Below, piece by piece: positions 8,759-17,539 of a stretch of DNA of 64,000 nt. Numbering within the stretch: the first letter of the stretch is position 1; each line of letters starts with the position of its first letter. The notes beneath the pieces were generated by a model. The model was given only the letters and a program-made list of their open reading frames with translations, had not been told where the DNA came from and did not search any database. This stretch comes from Lachnospiraceae bacterium. Lineage in GTDB: Bacteria; Bacillota; Clostridia; Lachnospirales; Lachnospiraceae. The DNA is taken from assembly GCA_014804785.1 (NCBI GenBank), contig JAAUZD010000026.1, positions 366,357-430,356 of the forward strand, written 5' to 3'. The translations under genes were made by a program, and so were the position numbers.

Positions 8759-9622
8759 ATGGCAAAGAGGAGAAGAAGATTTTTCTATTTGTTTGTACTT
8801 CCCGGATTTATCGGAATCATGATATTTGTACTGATTCCTTTTGGGGATGTGGTGAAAAGGTCTTTTACTACGGCAGTGACGGGACAGTTTAACGGTCTAA
8901 AAAATTATCAGTCCATCTTTCAGAATCAGGCGTTTTTGCTGGCGGTGGGGAATACATTTAAATTTACAATGGCAGGTATTCCCCTTCTGGTTCTGTCAGG
9001 CTTTGTGGCAGCGCTTTTGCTTAATATTTTGAAGAATAAGGGATGGTTTAAGTCCCTTTATCTGTTCCCTCTTGCCATGCCTACGGCGACAATTGTTCTG
9101 GTATGGAAAATGGTGTTTTACAGAAACGGTTTTTTGAATCTTCTGCTCACCAGAGTGGGAATGCGGACGGACGTGTGGGGAGCGGTACATAAAGATTATC
9201 TTGGGTCGGGAGCCGCCTTCTGGGTGCTGGTGGGAAGTTATGTCTGGAAGAATATGGGATATACAGTGATTCTGTGGCTTGCCGGACTATCAGGTATTCC
9301 CGCACAGCTCTTAGAGGCAGCGAAGGTGGACGGCGCAGGAAAATGGCACCGGCTATGGTATGTCATCCTGCCGGGTCTGAAAGGAAGTTTATATACGATT
9401 GTGGTTTTATCCTTTTTGAATTCTTTCAAGATTTATCGGGAGGCATATCTCACCGCCGGCGCCTACCCTGATAAAAGTATTTATCTTCTGCAGCATTTGT
9501 TCAACAATTGGTTTGTGAATCTGGAACTGGACAAAATGGCGGCGGCAGCAGTGTGTACAGGAGGATTTCTGATGATTGCAATTGTCCTTTTGCAGAAATT
9601 GTGGGATAGAAATGAGGCATAA
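8759..9622 (+). CDS. Sugar-type ABC transporter permease (MalF/UgpA-like)
   Basis: 287 aa with about six membrane segments beginning at residue 7. The permease EAA loop reads EAAKVDGAGKWHRLWYVILP, with the glutamate at residue 186, where the ATPase subunit docks. TAGGAGAAG precedes the ATG. It is the second gene of the operon starting at 6416 and lies 3 bp before the second permease. The family (MalF, UgpA, LacF) forms heterodimeric import channels. No ATP-binding subunit is encoded in the operon, so a shared MsmX/MsmK-type ATPase elsewhere is expected. Confidence 0.9.
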   Translation: MAKRRRRFFYLFVLPGFIGIMIFVLIPFGDVVKRSFTTAVTGQFNGLKNYQSIFQNQAFLLAVGNTFKFTMAGIPLLVLSGFVAALLLNILKNKGWFKSLYLFPLAMPTATIVLVWKMVFYRNGFLNLLLTRVGMRTDVWGAVHKDYLGSGAAFWVLVGSYVWKNMGYTVILWLAGLSGIPAQLLEAAKVDGAGKWHRLWYVILPGLKGSLYTIVVLSFLNSFKIYREAYLTAGAYPDKSIYLLQHLFNNWFVNLELDKMAAAAVCTGGFLMIAIVLLQKLWDRNEA

Positions 9623-9625
9623 AAG

Positions 9626-10519
9626 TTGAAAGCATATAAAAATAAAATGATATGGTTCATAAAGAGAGGAAGGAAGACGCTGCTAAAAGGATGTGCCTTT
9701 TCGCTGCTCCTTTTGCCCGCAATACTGGTAGTTGTGCCGCTGCTGCTTTTGTTATCGGGATCCCTTATGGATACATGGGAGCTTAGAGGGTATCTGGAAT
9801 CGGTTTTTACAGAAGGAAATGGGTTTATCAGCTGGAAGCTGATACCTGATTATCCGTCTTTTGCGAATTATAAAAAGCTTTTGTTTGAGACGCCTCAGTT
9901 TTTTGTGCTGTTCTGGAATTCCGTGAAGCTGTCGGGATGTATCCTGGCAGGACAGCTTCTGGCGGCGGTTCCGGCGGCATGGGGCTTTGCGGTCTATCAG
10001 GTGAAGGGCAGCAGGGCGCTGTTTGCGCTCTACGTGGTGCTGATGCTTCTGCCCTTTCAGGTGACTATGCTCTCAAGCTACTTGGTATTAAATAAACTGG
10101 CGCTTTTAAATACTCATCAGGCGATTATTCTTCCGGCAGTATTTTCTACTTTTCCGGTCTTCTTATCCTACGGGGGATTTCGGAGTATTCCGTCCCAGAT
10201 GCTGGAAGCGGCGAGGATGGACGGCGCCGGTGAATTTACGATATTTGTAAGACTTGGGCTTCCTCTTGGAAAAAGCGGACTGCTTTCCGCCATGGTGCTG
10301 GGATTTCTGGAATACTGGAACCTTATGGAACAGCCGATGGCGTTTCTGGAGGAAAAGGCTTTGTGGCCGCTTTCATTGTATCTGCCGGAAATCAGTTGGG
10401 GACAGGCGGGATATGCGTTTTGTGCCAGCGTGATTATGCTGATACCGGCGGTGTTCGTGTTCGTGCTGGGACAGGATTATCTGGAACAGGGAATCATATA
10501 TTCAGGATTGAAAGAGTGA
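9626..10519 (+). CDS. Sugar-type ABC transporter permease (MalG/UgpE-like), TTG start
   Basis: 297 aa with six membrane segments. The EAA motif EAARMDGAGEFTIFVRLGLP has its glutamate at residue 194. The best start is TTG at 9626, because GAGG lies 8 nt upstream; an ATG at residue 8 has no comparable site. It pairs with the preceding permease to form the membrane channel. The segment between the first membrane helix and the conserved core contains the extended loop common in this half of the pair. Confidence 0.9.
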   Translation: MKAYKNKMIWFIKRGRKTLLKGCAFSLLLLPAILVVVPLLLLLSGSLMDTWELRGYLESVFTEGNGFISWKLIPDYPSFANYKKLLFETPQFFVLFWNSVKLSGCILAGQLLAAVPAAWGFAVYQVKGSRALFALYVVLMLLPFQVTMLSSYLVLNKLALLNTHQAIILPAVFSTFPVFLSYGGFRSIPSQMLEAARMDGAGEFTIFVRLGLPLGKSGLLSAMVLGFLEYWNLMEQPMAFLEEKALWPLSLYLPEISWGQAGYAFCASVIMLIPAVFVFVLGQDYLEQGIIYSGLKE

Positions 10520-10566
10520 TATAGGTTATGGAGATAAGGGGCAGAGTGCTTTGGAAGGGAGAAAAA

Positions 10567-11871
10567 ATGAAAAAGGTGATGGCGGGATTTGTTGGTTTTC
10601 TGGTGTTTATGATTGTTTGTACGGTGATTTCTAAGAGTGTTTATGCGTATCGGCTGCCGATGGTGAGTGCTTGTCGGCCAGAGGCGAAGTATATAGAGCA
10701 TAAGGTGGAGGCGGAAGGTATTGTTGTGGCAGGAGGGGAAAAGACGGTGACTTATCTGCCGGGGGTGAGGATTGATTCGATTCTTGCCCATGAGGGGGAG
10801 CGGGTGGAGGAAGGGGACGTTTTGATGCAGGTTGACCTTGCGGATGTGAAGGAGTTGATGGAGGAGAAAAAGAATGAGATTTCCAAACTCTCTCTTCAGA
10901 TTAATGCGATTCTGAATAATCAGGAGATTGCCCAGCAGAAAAAGGAACTGGAGCTTGCAAGGGCGAGGGAGGATTATGATCTAACTTGCCGGGCTGAAGA
11001 CACTCTGGTGGGCAGGGCGCTTGAAAGCTATGTCAGGGCGGAGGAAAAACTTGAGGAAAATAGTGCAGATGAAGATTTGCGGGATGCGCTGCAAAGCGCG
11101 GCATATGATGAGGCGGATGCTAAGGGAAAACGGGATGAAGCAGTAAGGCAGGCGGAAAGAGCGGTGGAGGATCTGCTTTTACCAGAGGAGGTTACTGCAG
11201 AACTTGAAAGAGCGCAGCTGGATAGGACAGCGCTTTCCATGGAGATGCAGGAATATCAAAAGGTTCTGGACAGTCAGGGAATGATAACGGCGCCTTATGC
11301 AGGTGTGGTCACGGAAATTTTAGTAAGACCGGGAGACCGGGTGCCGGATACGGCAGTGCTTCTTTTATCCGATGAGAATCTGCCCTGCCAGCTTAAGGTA
11401 ACGCTGGATCAGGAACAGAAAAAATATATTGGTCTGGGCGATCAGATTTTTGTGGAACTGGAAGGGAGGAGCAGAGCGCTGGAGGAGGAGATTGCTTACC
11501 TTGCGGAGAGCAGGAGTATCCCCGGGAAATATGAGGCATTGATAGAACTTCCAGAAGATACCGGAATCCCGGGAGCTGCGGGGAGCATTTCAAGATCTGA
11601 TAAGGGAGAAAAATATGGGTTATGCCTGCCCCTTGCCGCGCTTCATACGGAGAATGACCGGAATTATGTTTATGTGCTGAAGGAGAGGGAAGGGATTCTT
11701 GGAGAGGAATATTATGTGGATGAAGTAAATGTCAAGGTGATTGATAAAAATGAGAACTGGGCAGCTGTTGAGGAAGGGGTGATTGGGAAAGAAAGTATTA
11801 TTATTTTATCTGCAACGAGAGAGTTTAAGAGGGGGGATGCTGTCAGGTGGGAGGAGAGTAAAGCTGAGTAG
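10567..11871 (+). CDS. HlyD/RND-type membrane fusion (periplasmic adaptor-like) protein
   Basis: 434 aa from the ATG at 10567, chosen over the ATG at 10528 because GGAAGGGAG lies just before it and a membrane anchor (about residues 4-24) follows directly. The order is anchor, first half of a lipoyl-like hairpin (EGERVEEGDVLMQVDL), a long charged coiled coil (about residues 95-220), second lipoyl half (ITAPYAGVVTEILVRPGDRV), then beta-barrel. In Gram-positives such adaptors usually serve an ABC exporter with MacB-like permease. None follows here; the gene ends the operon of an apparent sugar importer. Confidence 0.85.
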   Translation: MKKVMAGFVGFLVFMIVCTVISKSVYAYRLPMVSACRPEAKYIEHKVEAEGIVVAGGEKTVTYLPGVRIDSILAHEGERVEEGDVLMQVDLADVKELMEEKKNEISKLSLQINAILNNQEIAQQKKELELARAREDYDLTCRAEDTLVGRALESYVRAEEKLEENSADEDLRDALQSAAYDEADAKGKRDEAVRQAERAVEDLLLPEEVTAELERAQLDRTALSMEMQEYQKVLDSQGMITAPYAGVVTEILVRPGDRVPDTAVLLLSDENLPCQLKVTLDQEQKKYIGLGDQIFVELEGRSRALEEEIAYLAESRSIPGKYEALIELPEDTGIPGAAGSISRSDKGEKYGLCLPLAALHTENDRNYVYVLKEREGILGEEYYVDEVNVKVIDKNENWAAVEEGVIGKESIIILSATREFKRGDAVRWEESKAE

Positions 11872-11909
11872 TGAATCTACGGATTAGCTGCATATTGATG
11901 GGGTTATAG

Positions 11910-12146
11910 ACTGTAAAATATTTCAATAAAATTAAAACAGGTATTGCCTTTGTACGTACGAATGGACATAATATAATCAGCAGAAGCCTTCAGAAGTACT
12001 CATTTGGCACATTTTACAGGCATACAAATGTTTATGGGAGATCTCCTCGATTGATTTCATTCATGCAAGTCGAGGGGATTGAGAAAATGTATGACTATGT
12101 CACATCAAATGGTTGGGATAAAATTACGAAAGTTGAAATTGAATAA
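11910..12146 (+). pseudogene. Remnant reading frame without a start codon
   Basis: After an in-frame TAG at 11907 there are 78 open codons ending in TAA (12144-12146), with no ATG, GTG or TTG preceded by a binding site. The translation looks protein-like (GIAFVRTNGHNIISR, FGTFYRHTNVYG, YDYVTSNGWDKITKVEIE). It is probably the 3' end of a decayed gene of unknown family. The surrounding gap 11872-12186 holds nothing else I can support. Confidence 0.35.
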
Positions 12147-12186
12147 TTAGACAACTTCCGGTTTGTAAGTGATTTATAGATTGTTC

Positions 12187-13065
12187 TTATATTGTCAAGT
12201 CTATAACCATTTCCGAGAATATTCCTGAAACGCTGATTTGATTTTCACTGTCAGAAACATTTTCGTACTCTGTCTCTTTTCCTGCTTTTACATAATAAAC
12301 ATTACATTTTCTGCCCTTATTTACCACATTTACCATATTTTCCTGTGGGATATGAAGAATCGTTTTTGCTTTCCACTGGTTAATATCCAGCCTTCCTGTA
12401 ATCTTATCAACCGTAATTTCATAATCTGTCTTTGCTGTCAATTCCAAACTTCCACTACTGTCTGAAACTATGACCTGTTCTGCATCGCCGTCATATTCTA
12501 AACGGTTCAGATGAAGATTCCTGATTGCAAGAAGTTTAACGCTGGCTACAATCTCGCAATGATCAGAATATGTATTCGGAAGAATAATCTCAACTGTCAG
12601 CGACTCCTGCGCTTCATAGCGGCTTAGCTTATTTTTGTTAAGACAAATTACATCAAGCTTGTTTTTAATGTCGTCCAGCTTTATCTTAAACATGGAATCT
12701 AAATTGTCAAGGGCTTCAGAGGACAGTTTAATATGCAGCTTCTCATCATCGCCTGATGATAGCATAATTGTAGCTGCACTGCCAATATTGACATCAAAAT
12801 GTTTTTCACAATCAATGTCATAGATTGTTTCGCTAGTATATACAGATGTTTCCAAAGTTGCTTTTGTGACAGAATCCATAAGCAGTTCATCTATGGTAGT
12901 CTTAAAAATCTCTGCTATGATTACCATATTTTCCACATCAGGAAATCCTTTTCCGGTTTCCCACTTTGTGATAGCCTGCCTTGAAACACCAATTTTTTCG
13001 GCAAGCTGCTCTTGTGAGATACCTTCTTTTTTTCGTATTTCCTTTAATTTTTCAGAAAAATTCAT
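12187..13065 (-). CDS. XRE-family transcriptional regulator with C-terminal beta-rich domain
   Basis: 292 aa. Residues 1-62 are a classic XRE helix-turn-helix (KLKEIRKKEGISQEQLAEKIGVSRQAITKWE part visible, then GKGFPDVENMVIIAEIF). The remaining about 220 residues are strand-rich with repeated short LxL patterns, similar to DUF4097-type beta-helix repeats seen in membrane-stress proteins. AAAGGAGG lies before the ATG, and the gene starts 12 bp after the stop of the ABC permease, so it is the third gene of the minus-strand operon. The likely role is controlling this ABC exporter; the C-terminal domain may sense the signal. Confidence 0.85.
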   Translation of the reverse strand: MNFSEKLKEIRKKEGISQEQLAEKIGVSRQAITKWETGKGFPDVENMVIIAEIFKTTIDELLMDSVTKATLETSVYTSETIYDIDCEKHFDVNIGSAATIMLSSGDDEKLHIKLSSEALDNLDSMFKIKLDDIKNKLDVICLNKNKLSRYEAQESLTVEIILPNTYSDHCEIVASVKLLAIRNLHLNRLEYDGDAEQVIVSDSSGSLELTAKTDYEITVDKITGRLDINQWKAKTILHIPQENMVNVVNKGRKCNVYYVKAGKETEYENVSDSENQISVSGIFSEMVIDLTI

Positions 13066-13077
13066 ATGAAACCTCCT

Positions 13078-15327
13078 TTAATCCTTTAACAGTGAATATG
13101 CTGTAATCTTTTTAATCGGTGCAGAAAGAAGTACACTGATTCCAAATGCCACAGCAGTAAGCATAACCGCAAATATAATTAAAATCCAAACTGATACTTC
13201 AAACTGATTTTTTACAGCCCCAATCAGTGAAAAAATAACATTGTCGATTGCAGGAAGATACCACAATCCGGCTATTGCTGAAATGACTGATGCCACAGCC
13301 ACAACGGGCATAAGCTCAAATGCCGTCTTGACAGTAAGCTGTCTGTTTGTGTATCCGATTGCTTTATATATTCCAAATTCCTGTCTGCGCCTGCTTATCA
13401 CCCCGTTTATGATAACATACATCACAAGCAATACCATCAGTACGGAAATTACAAACAGGATAATCACAATGACTGAAACAATACCCGTATACATCATTTG
13501 ACCGTTTTCACTCATCCGTTCAAAATTTACTGATGATTTAACTACTGTATCGTAGTTTTCTTCATACTCCTTTATAATCGCATCGGCATTTTTATCATAT
13601 AAGTAAACATTGATGGATTCCGTTTTTTCGCCGATTTTTTCATAGCCTTTACTTGTCAGCTGACATACCGCCCCAGCATTATTAACGCTTTGAATATAGC
13701 CTGTTACAATGTAATTTTCCGACCTGGAGCCGACGGTTATCTCTATTTCGCTACCGATAGGATAATCGTCCGCAAGTGCGTTTCCCACCGCAATTTCATT
13801 ATCTTTTGCGGGACTGCTTCCCTCATAACAGATATCGTTTGTTACTTTTGAAAAATCTTCACACACAAAGGCGGTAAGACTGCCATCCGTATAGCTTACA
13901 GGTACGGAAGCATATTCCATAAAAAGCTGCACACGATTATCCTTTTGAAGAATTTCCTTAAGTTCTGCCATTTTTTCATCCTCAACCGTAAAAATAACAG
14001 ACGGTAATTCCTCTGAAAGCGTATTCATAAAATTATCCGGCTTAATATTTACATTGTAAAAAAGAGTTCCTGCAAAAGACAGCAGCACCATAATACAAAA
14101 TGCAACAATAAAAAGTAATATATTCTGTCCCGCTGATCCTTCCCCGATAACGCCTCTTATAGCGTTTATAGGCTCTAATTTATGTATTTTCCCTGCTGAA
14201 ATATAAGAAAAAAGTAATATTGCCAATGTCAGTATCAGAACTATGATCAGCATAGCCATTATATCAAATGCAGGAGTATAGGAAAATCCTGATTGGATTG
14301 CCAAAATATCCGCTACAAAAGGCAAAACGGCATAAGATACGGCGATTCCAATGACTGTAGCAATAATCCCTATAAGCACATAGGGCATAACTACCCCCGC
14401 AATAATCATATTACTTGTATAACCAATCGCTTTTAATACCCCCATCTGCGCAAGTTCGTCCTCTACCCCGCTTCGTATCCGAAAGTTACTGAGGAAAATA
14501 CTCACTACAAGTATAATTGCGGCAATCGCCAAAAATATAACGATAAGCAGCGTACAGACCATCGTTCTGGTCTGTTTTGAAGCCGCCCTGTCATTGATGC
14601 TTAATAAGGCAATCCCTTTTTCTTTTATCATTTCAAATATTATATTTTTCAGTTCACTTAAATCAGCGTTTTCAGTTGTTTTTATGGAATATTCCGTAAC
14701 AGCATTATTGCTGTATTTACTTGCAAATTTCTCATAGACCTCTTTCGGAAAATAGCCGCCAATCAGTCCTGTACCGTAATTTCCATACTGCATCTCCAAT
14801 ACGGTTCCGCCAATATGATATGTATGATCCTTGCCGTCTATGGTATAAGTAATGCTGCCGCCCTCCGTAAAACCGCCCAATTCTTTCATATACATAGAAA
14901 TATAAGCAGAATCACAGGTCTTTCCCACTTGTTCCGTAACATCAAGCAGATTCAGTTTCCTTTCCTCATCAATATTGTAAAAAACAGTATTCATGTCAAA
15001 ATCAGACCCTGCAAATTCACGGACTGTTACCGGAGTAAATACCCCGCCATGCCTTTCAACAAAAGATATCCCGTTGATTTCCTCTACTTCTGTGAGCAGC
15101 TTATCATTATCCTGAATCTGTGGAATGATAAAATTGATATCCGCTGTGTCAAGCTTGTCAAACAGGTCATCATAAGCGTCAAATGTTTGAAAAGCAAGCA
15201 CAAGGGCAATATTTATAATAAACGCGGTCAGACAGATAAACACCCCAAAAGATATGTACTGTCCCTTTGCTTTATTCAAATTATGTAAAATCAACGTGGA
15301 TAACTTTTTCATGATGCCAAGCTTCAT
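13078..15327 (-). CDS. FtsX-type ABC transporter permease (MacB/BceB-like exporter)
   Basis: 749 aa. One N-terminal membrane helix (about residues 20-45), an extracellular domain, then three helices near 255-370; a second helix follows at about 400-425, another extracellular domain, and the last three helices at the C-terminus. This is the duplicated FtsX layout. Conserved FtsX patches include ELAQMGVLKAIGYTSNMI and EFGIYKAIGYTNRQL. The start lies 3 bp after the ATPase stop. Such exporters often act in resistance to peptides or in lipid and lipoprotein handling; the substrate is not evident. Confidence 0.9.
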   Translation of the reverse strand: MKLGIMKKLSTLILHNLNKAKGQYISFGVFICLTAFIINIALVLAFQTFDAYDDLFDKLDTADINFIIPQIQDNDKLLTEVEEINGISFVERHGGVFTPVTVREFAGSDFDMNTVFYNIDEERKLNLLDVTEQVGKTCDSAYISMYMKELGGFTEGGSITYTIDGKDHTYHIGGTVLEMQYGNYGTGLIGGYFPKEVYEKFASKYSNNAVTEYSIKTTENADLSELKNIIFEMIKEKGIALLSINDRAASKQTRTMVCTLLIVIFLAIAAIILVVSIFLSNFRIRSGVEDELAQMGVLKAIGYTSNMIIAGVVMPYVLIGIIATVIGIAVSYAVLPFVADILAIQSGFSYTPAFDIMAMLIIVLILTLAILLFSYISAGKIHKLEPINAIRGVIGEGSAGQNILLFIVAFCIMVLLSFAGTLFYNVNIKPDNFMNTLSEELPSVIFTVEDEKMAELKEILQKDNRVQLFMEYASVPVSYTDGSLTAFVCEDFSKVTNDICYEGSSPAKDNEIAVGNALADDYPIGSEIEITVGSRSENYIVTGYIQSVNNAGAVCQLTSKGYEKIGEKTESINVYLYDKNADAIIKEYEENYDTVVKSSVNFERMSENGQMMYTGIVSVIVIILFVISVLMVLLVMYVIINGVISRRRQEFGIYKAIGYTNRQLTVKTAFELMPVVAVASVISAIAGLWYLPAIDNVIFSLIGAVKNQFEVSVWILIIFAVMLTAVAFGISVLLSAPIKKITAYSLLKD

Positions 15328-15330
15328 AAA

Positions 15331-16092
15331 TTACCACCCCATTTCTTTAATGAATTTATCAAGTTTTTCAGTTCTTTCGATGTTGTCCTGCTCAAATTTT
15401 CCCAGATCACATTCGCCAAAAATTTTCCCATCTTTAATATAAATGATGCGATTTCCACGCAGGGCTGATTTTTTGTCATGAGTAACCATGACGATACTCT
15501 GACCTTTATCATGAAGCGAAGTAAAAACATCAAGGACTGCCGCCGAATTTGCGGAATTTAACGCACCTGTCGGCTCGTCCGCAAAAAGTATATTGGGATT
15601 ATTGATAACTGCCCTGACAATCCCCGCCCTTTGCGCTTCGCCTCCTGAAATCTGAGCAGATGTTTTTCTCCATGTTTTTTCAGGAATGTTTACCAAAGAA
15701 AACAACTCCTCTGCACGACTTTTGATATCTTCCCTATCTTTACTTGTCAGCACCCCTGCCGTAATGACATTATCCATAAGATTCATCTTATCAATCAAAT
15801 AAATCTGTTGGAACACAAATCCACACTCTTTCCGCCGAAACACAGCCAGCTTGTCATTGTTTAACTTCGTGATGTCCACTTCGTCAAAGTAAATCTCCCC
15901 ACCGTCCGGCTTATCCATACCTGAGAGGGAATACATCAAAGTAGATTTGCCTGCCCCCGATGAACCCATAATAACGGTAAAATCCCCTTTGTAAATATCA
16001 ATATTCAGATCTGAATAAATGGTCTGAATACTTTCGCCTTTGCCAAAAGCCTTTTTCAAACGCTTTGCTGATATGGCTATTTGCTTGTTCAT
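15331..16092 (-). CDS. ABC transporter ATP-binding protein (LolD/BceA-like)
   Basis: 253 aa from the ATG at 16092, preferred over an upstream ATG at 16125 because AAAGGTGG lies 7 nt before it. Walker A GSSGAGKST is at residues 43-51, the Q-loop is FVFQQ, the signature is a variant ISGGEAQRAG (Glu in place of the usual Gln), and Walker B is ILFADEPTGAL. It is the first gene of the operon with the FtsX permease and XRE regulator. The small palindrome TGTATCATACA at 16118-16128 just upstream could be an operator. Confidence 0.92.
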   Translation of the reverse strand: MNKQIAISAKRLKKAFGKGESIQTIYSDLNIDIYKGDFTVIMGSSGAGKSTLMYSLSGMDKPDGGEIYFDEVDITKLNNDKLAVFRRKECGFVFQQIYLIDKMNLMDNVITAGVLTSKDREDIKSRAEELFSLVNIPEKTWRKTSAQISGGEAQRAGIVRAVINNPNILFADEPTGALNSANSAAVLDVFTSLHDKGQSIVMVTHDKKSALRGNRIIYIKDGKIFGECDLGKFEQDNIERTEKLDKFIKEMGW

Positions 16093-16518
16093 AACACAAC
16101 CACCTTTCTTTTGATTATGTATCATACAATAATGAAAAAGCCCATGCTACGCCACCAACAGTTGTATGCATTTGATTTTTTTATGCTACTTTCCGTTTCA
16201 TATTAATGTAGCAATGTTTTTATGTCCTCAAAGAATATCATTCAATGGCATTATTCTTAATTGCACCATGGAAAAGTGAGTAACTGCCCATTCTGTCATG
16301 GATATCCCCATAAGATTAGGCTGTTGCACACTTTCTCGCAATGCTAATATGAATTCCATTTTTCCAATCATTTATATTTATAAAATGTTCTTCTTGTTGA
16401 GCAGATAATTTAGAAAAGGTGCTGACTACGTAATAAAAATAGTCAGCACCTCGTTAATGTTGCTACCAAATTTCCAAACTATCCGCTACATCTACCCACA
16501 TCTGTAAGTTACCATCAA
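16093..16518. other. Intergenic stretch with decayed sequence and a hairpin repeat
   Basis: Contains the operon leader (16093-16130), a minus-strand open frame of 48 codons (about 16226-16372) with no convincing binding site, and the hairpin repeat at 16410-16457. The frame running into 16519 is open upstream of any start codon, which suggests broken genes. No functional gene can be supported here. Confidence 0.4.
16410..16457. repeat. Small inverted-repeat element, diverged copy
   Basis: Perfect 12-bp arms AGGTGCTGACTA / TAGTCAGCACCT (16417-16428 with 16440-16451) within longer ends TTAGAAAAGGTGCTGACTA and TAGTCAGCACCTCGTTAA. The ends resemble those of the 39652-39779 element (CTAGGGAAACGCTGATTAA; TTAATCAGCACTTCGTTAG), so it is probably a diverged member of the same family. 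Confidence 0.5.
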
Positions 16519-16794
16519 GTGCTAATCGGGCATATTCAAGCGGATTGGGGAGATATCACAGGAGTTGTGCTGCGCTCAGGGGAAGGAGAAACCCTATATC
16601 AAAAGGAACCAGATATTGTGTATGACTTCAAGTGGGTGGAGTCAGAAGATGCAGTCTATTTAGCTGTTTTTTATAGTGAGATGGATGAGAAAGGTATAGT
16701 AGACGAGGCTTGGCTGATGGATCGGGTGGATATAAATACAGGAGAAGTGGTGACATTTGAAGCACCGAAAGAGATATACTGGATTGGAAAATAA
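16519..16794 (+). CDS. Hypothetical protein, possibly a gene fragment (GTG start)
   Basis: 91 aa from a GTG with no clear ribosome binding site; the frame continues open upstream for many codons without a better start. The protein is acidic (YQKEPDIVYDFKWVESEDAVYLAVFYSEMD, seen as two segments) and ends in EAPKEIYWIGK. No family recognised. The lack of a start signal and the decayed surroundings suggest the C-terminal part of a once larger protein. Confidence 0.4.
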   Translation: MLIGHIQADWGDITGVVLRSGEGETLYQKEPDIVYDFKWVESEDAVYLAVFYSEMDEKGIVDEAWLMDRVDINTGEVVTFEAPKEIYWIGK

Positions 16795-16884
16795 TGATTC
16801 TTGATATGGACGGTTATGAGACAATTCCTGTAAGGTATCCGAAATAAAAAACCGCTAAGGAGTGATAGGATAAAAAATTTACCT

Positions 16885-17026
16885 TACCAAAAACGGGTAT
16901 GGTGCGATGGCGGTACCCAGACTTGATATGTATTCCCAGTTGACCGATGGCGTGGAAGCGGTATATGATATGATTGAAGAGCAGTTGAATAAGAGCTTTA
17001 GGAGATCGGTGCATGAAAATAATTAA
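16885..17026 (+). pseudogene. Short remnant reading frame
   Basis: An open frame after an in-frame TAA reads KNGYGAMAVPRLDMYSQLTD and then a helical GVEAVYDMIEEQLNKSF before stopping in TAA at about 17026, overlapping the next gene's start. No proper start codon with a binding site. Family not recognised; annotated as decayed sequence. Confidence 0.3.
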
Positions 17027-17453
17027 ACTTATGCCAATATTTGTCGTTTCAGCTATAATCCTTTTCTTAATTTCATGCCCTATCATAAATGATATTTCTG
17101 CAAAAGGCATTATTAAAGACATTACCGCACTGCCTTTACCTGAAAAAACTGATGTGGTGGAGGAATTTAGCAAAGCAAAAAAACTGATAGGTTGTGGAAA
17201 TGGCATGCAGTTTTTTGGTGCAATTTTAATAAAAAGCGATTTGTCTCTGGAAGAAATAGACAGGCACTATTTGGCATACAGAGATGTAGAGTGGGAGTAT
17301 ATTGTTAAAGCACAGGAAACTCAGGATATTGATGTTATTGAACATGGTCCATTTTCATTTAAAACCGATGTGTCTGATGGAGGATATTACATCGTTTATT
17401 CGTGGGGAGATGGAATGTCTCCATTCAGGGATTTTGACTTGCGGGGAAATTAA
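17013..17453 (+). CDS. Hypothetical secreted or membrane-anchored protein
   Basis: 146 aa. A hydrophobic N-terminal segment (about residues 5-23, MPIFVVSAIILFLISCP) could be a membrane anchor or signal sequence; the Cys at its end has only a weak lipobox. The rest is a soluble domain with KKLIGCGNGMQFFGAILIKSDLSLEE in pieces and a C-terminal GGYYIVYSWGDGMSP. AGGAGAT lies 8 nt before the ATG. Not assigned to a family. It lies between gene remnants and the TetR gene, and there is no sign of an operon with either. Confidence 0.65.
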   Translation: MKIIKLMPIFVVSAIILFLISCPIINDISAKGIIKDITALPLPEKTDVVEEFSKAKKLIGCGNGMQFFGAILIKSDLSLEEIDRHYLAYRDVEWEYIVKAQETQDIDVIEHGPFSFKTDVSDGGYYIVYSWGDGMSPFRDFDLRGN

Positions 17454-17473
17454 TAGAGGGAAAAGTTTGGGTC

Positions 17474-17502
17474 TTGACAACAGCAAAAGTGTATGCTAAA
17501 TT
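17474..17502 (+). promoter_or_regulatory. Promoter of the TetR gene
   Basis: TTGACA (17474-17479), 17-bp spacer, TAAATT (17497-17502). The operator palindrome begins 7 bp downstream. Confidence 0.65.
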
Positions 17503-17508
17503 TAGCAC

Positions 17509-17527
17509 AACATAACGTTGTTATGTT
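17509..17527. promoter_or_regulatory. TetR-type operator 1
   Basis: AACATAACGTTGTTATGTT: perfect 8-bp arms around GTT, located between the -10 box and the TTG start of the TetR gene, where repressor binding would block transcription. A near-identical site lies at 18202-18220. Confidence 0.8.
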
Positions 17528-17539
17528 AGGGGTGATAAA

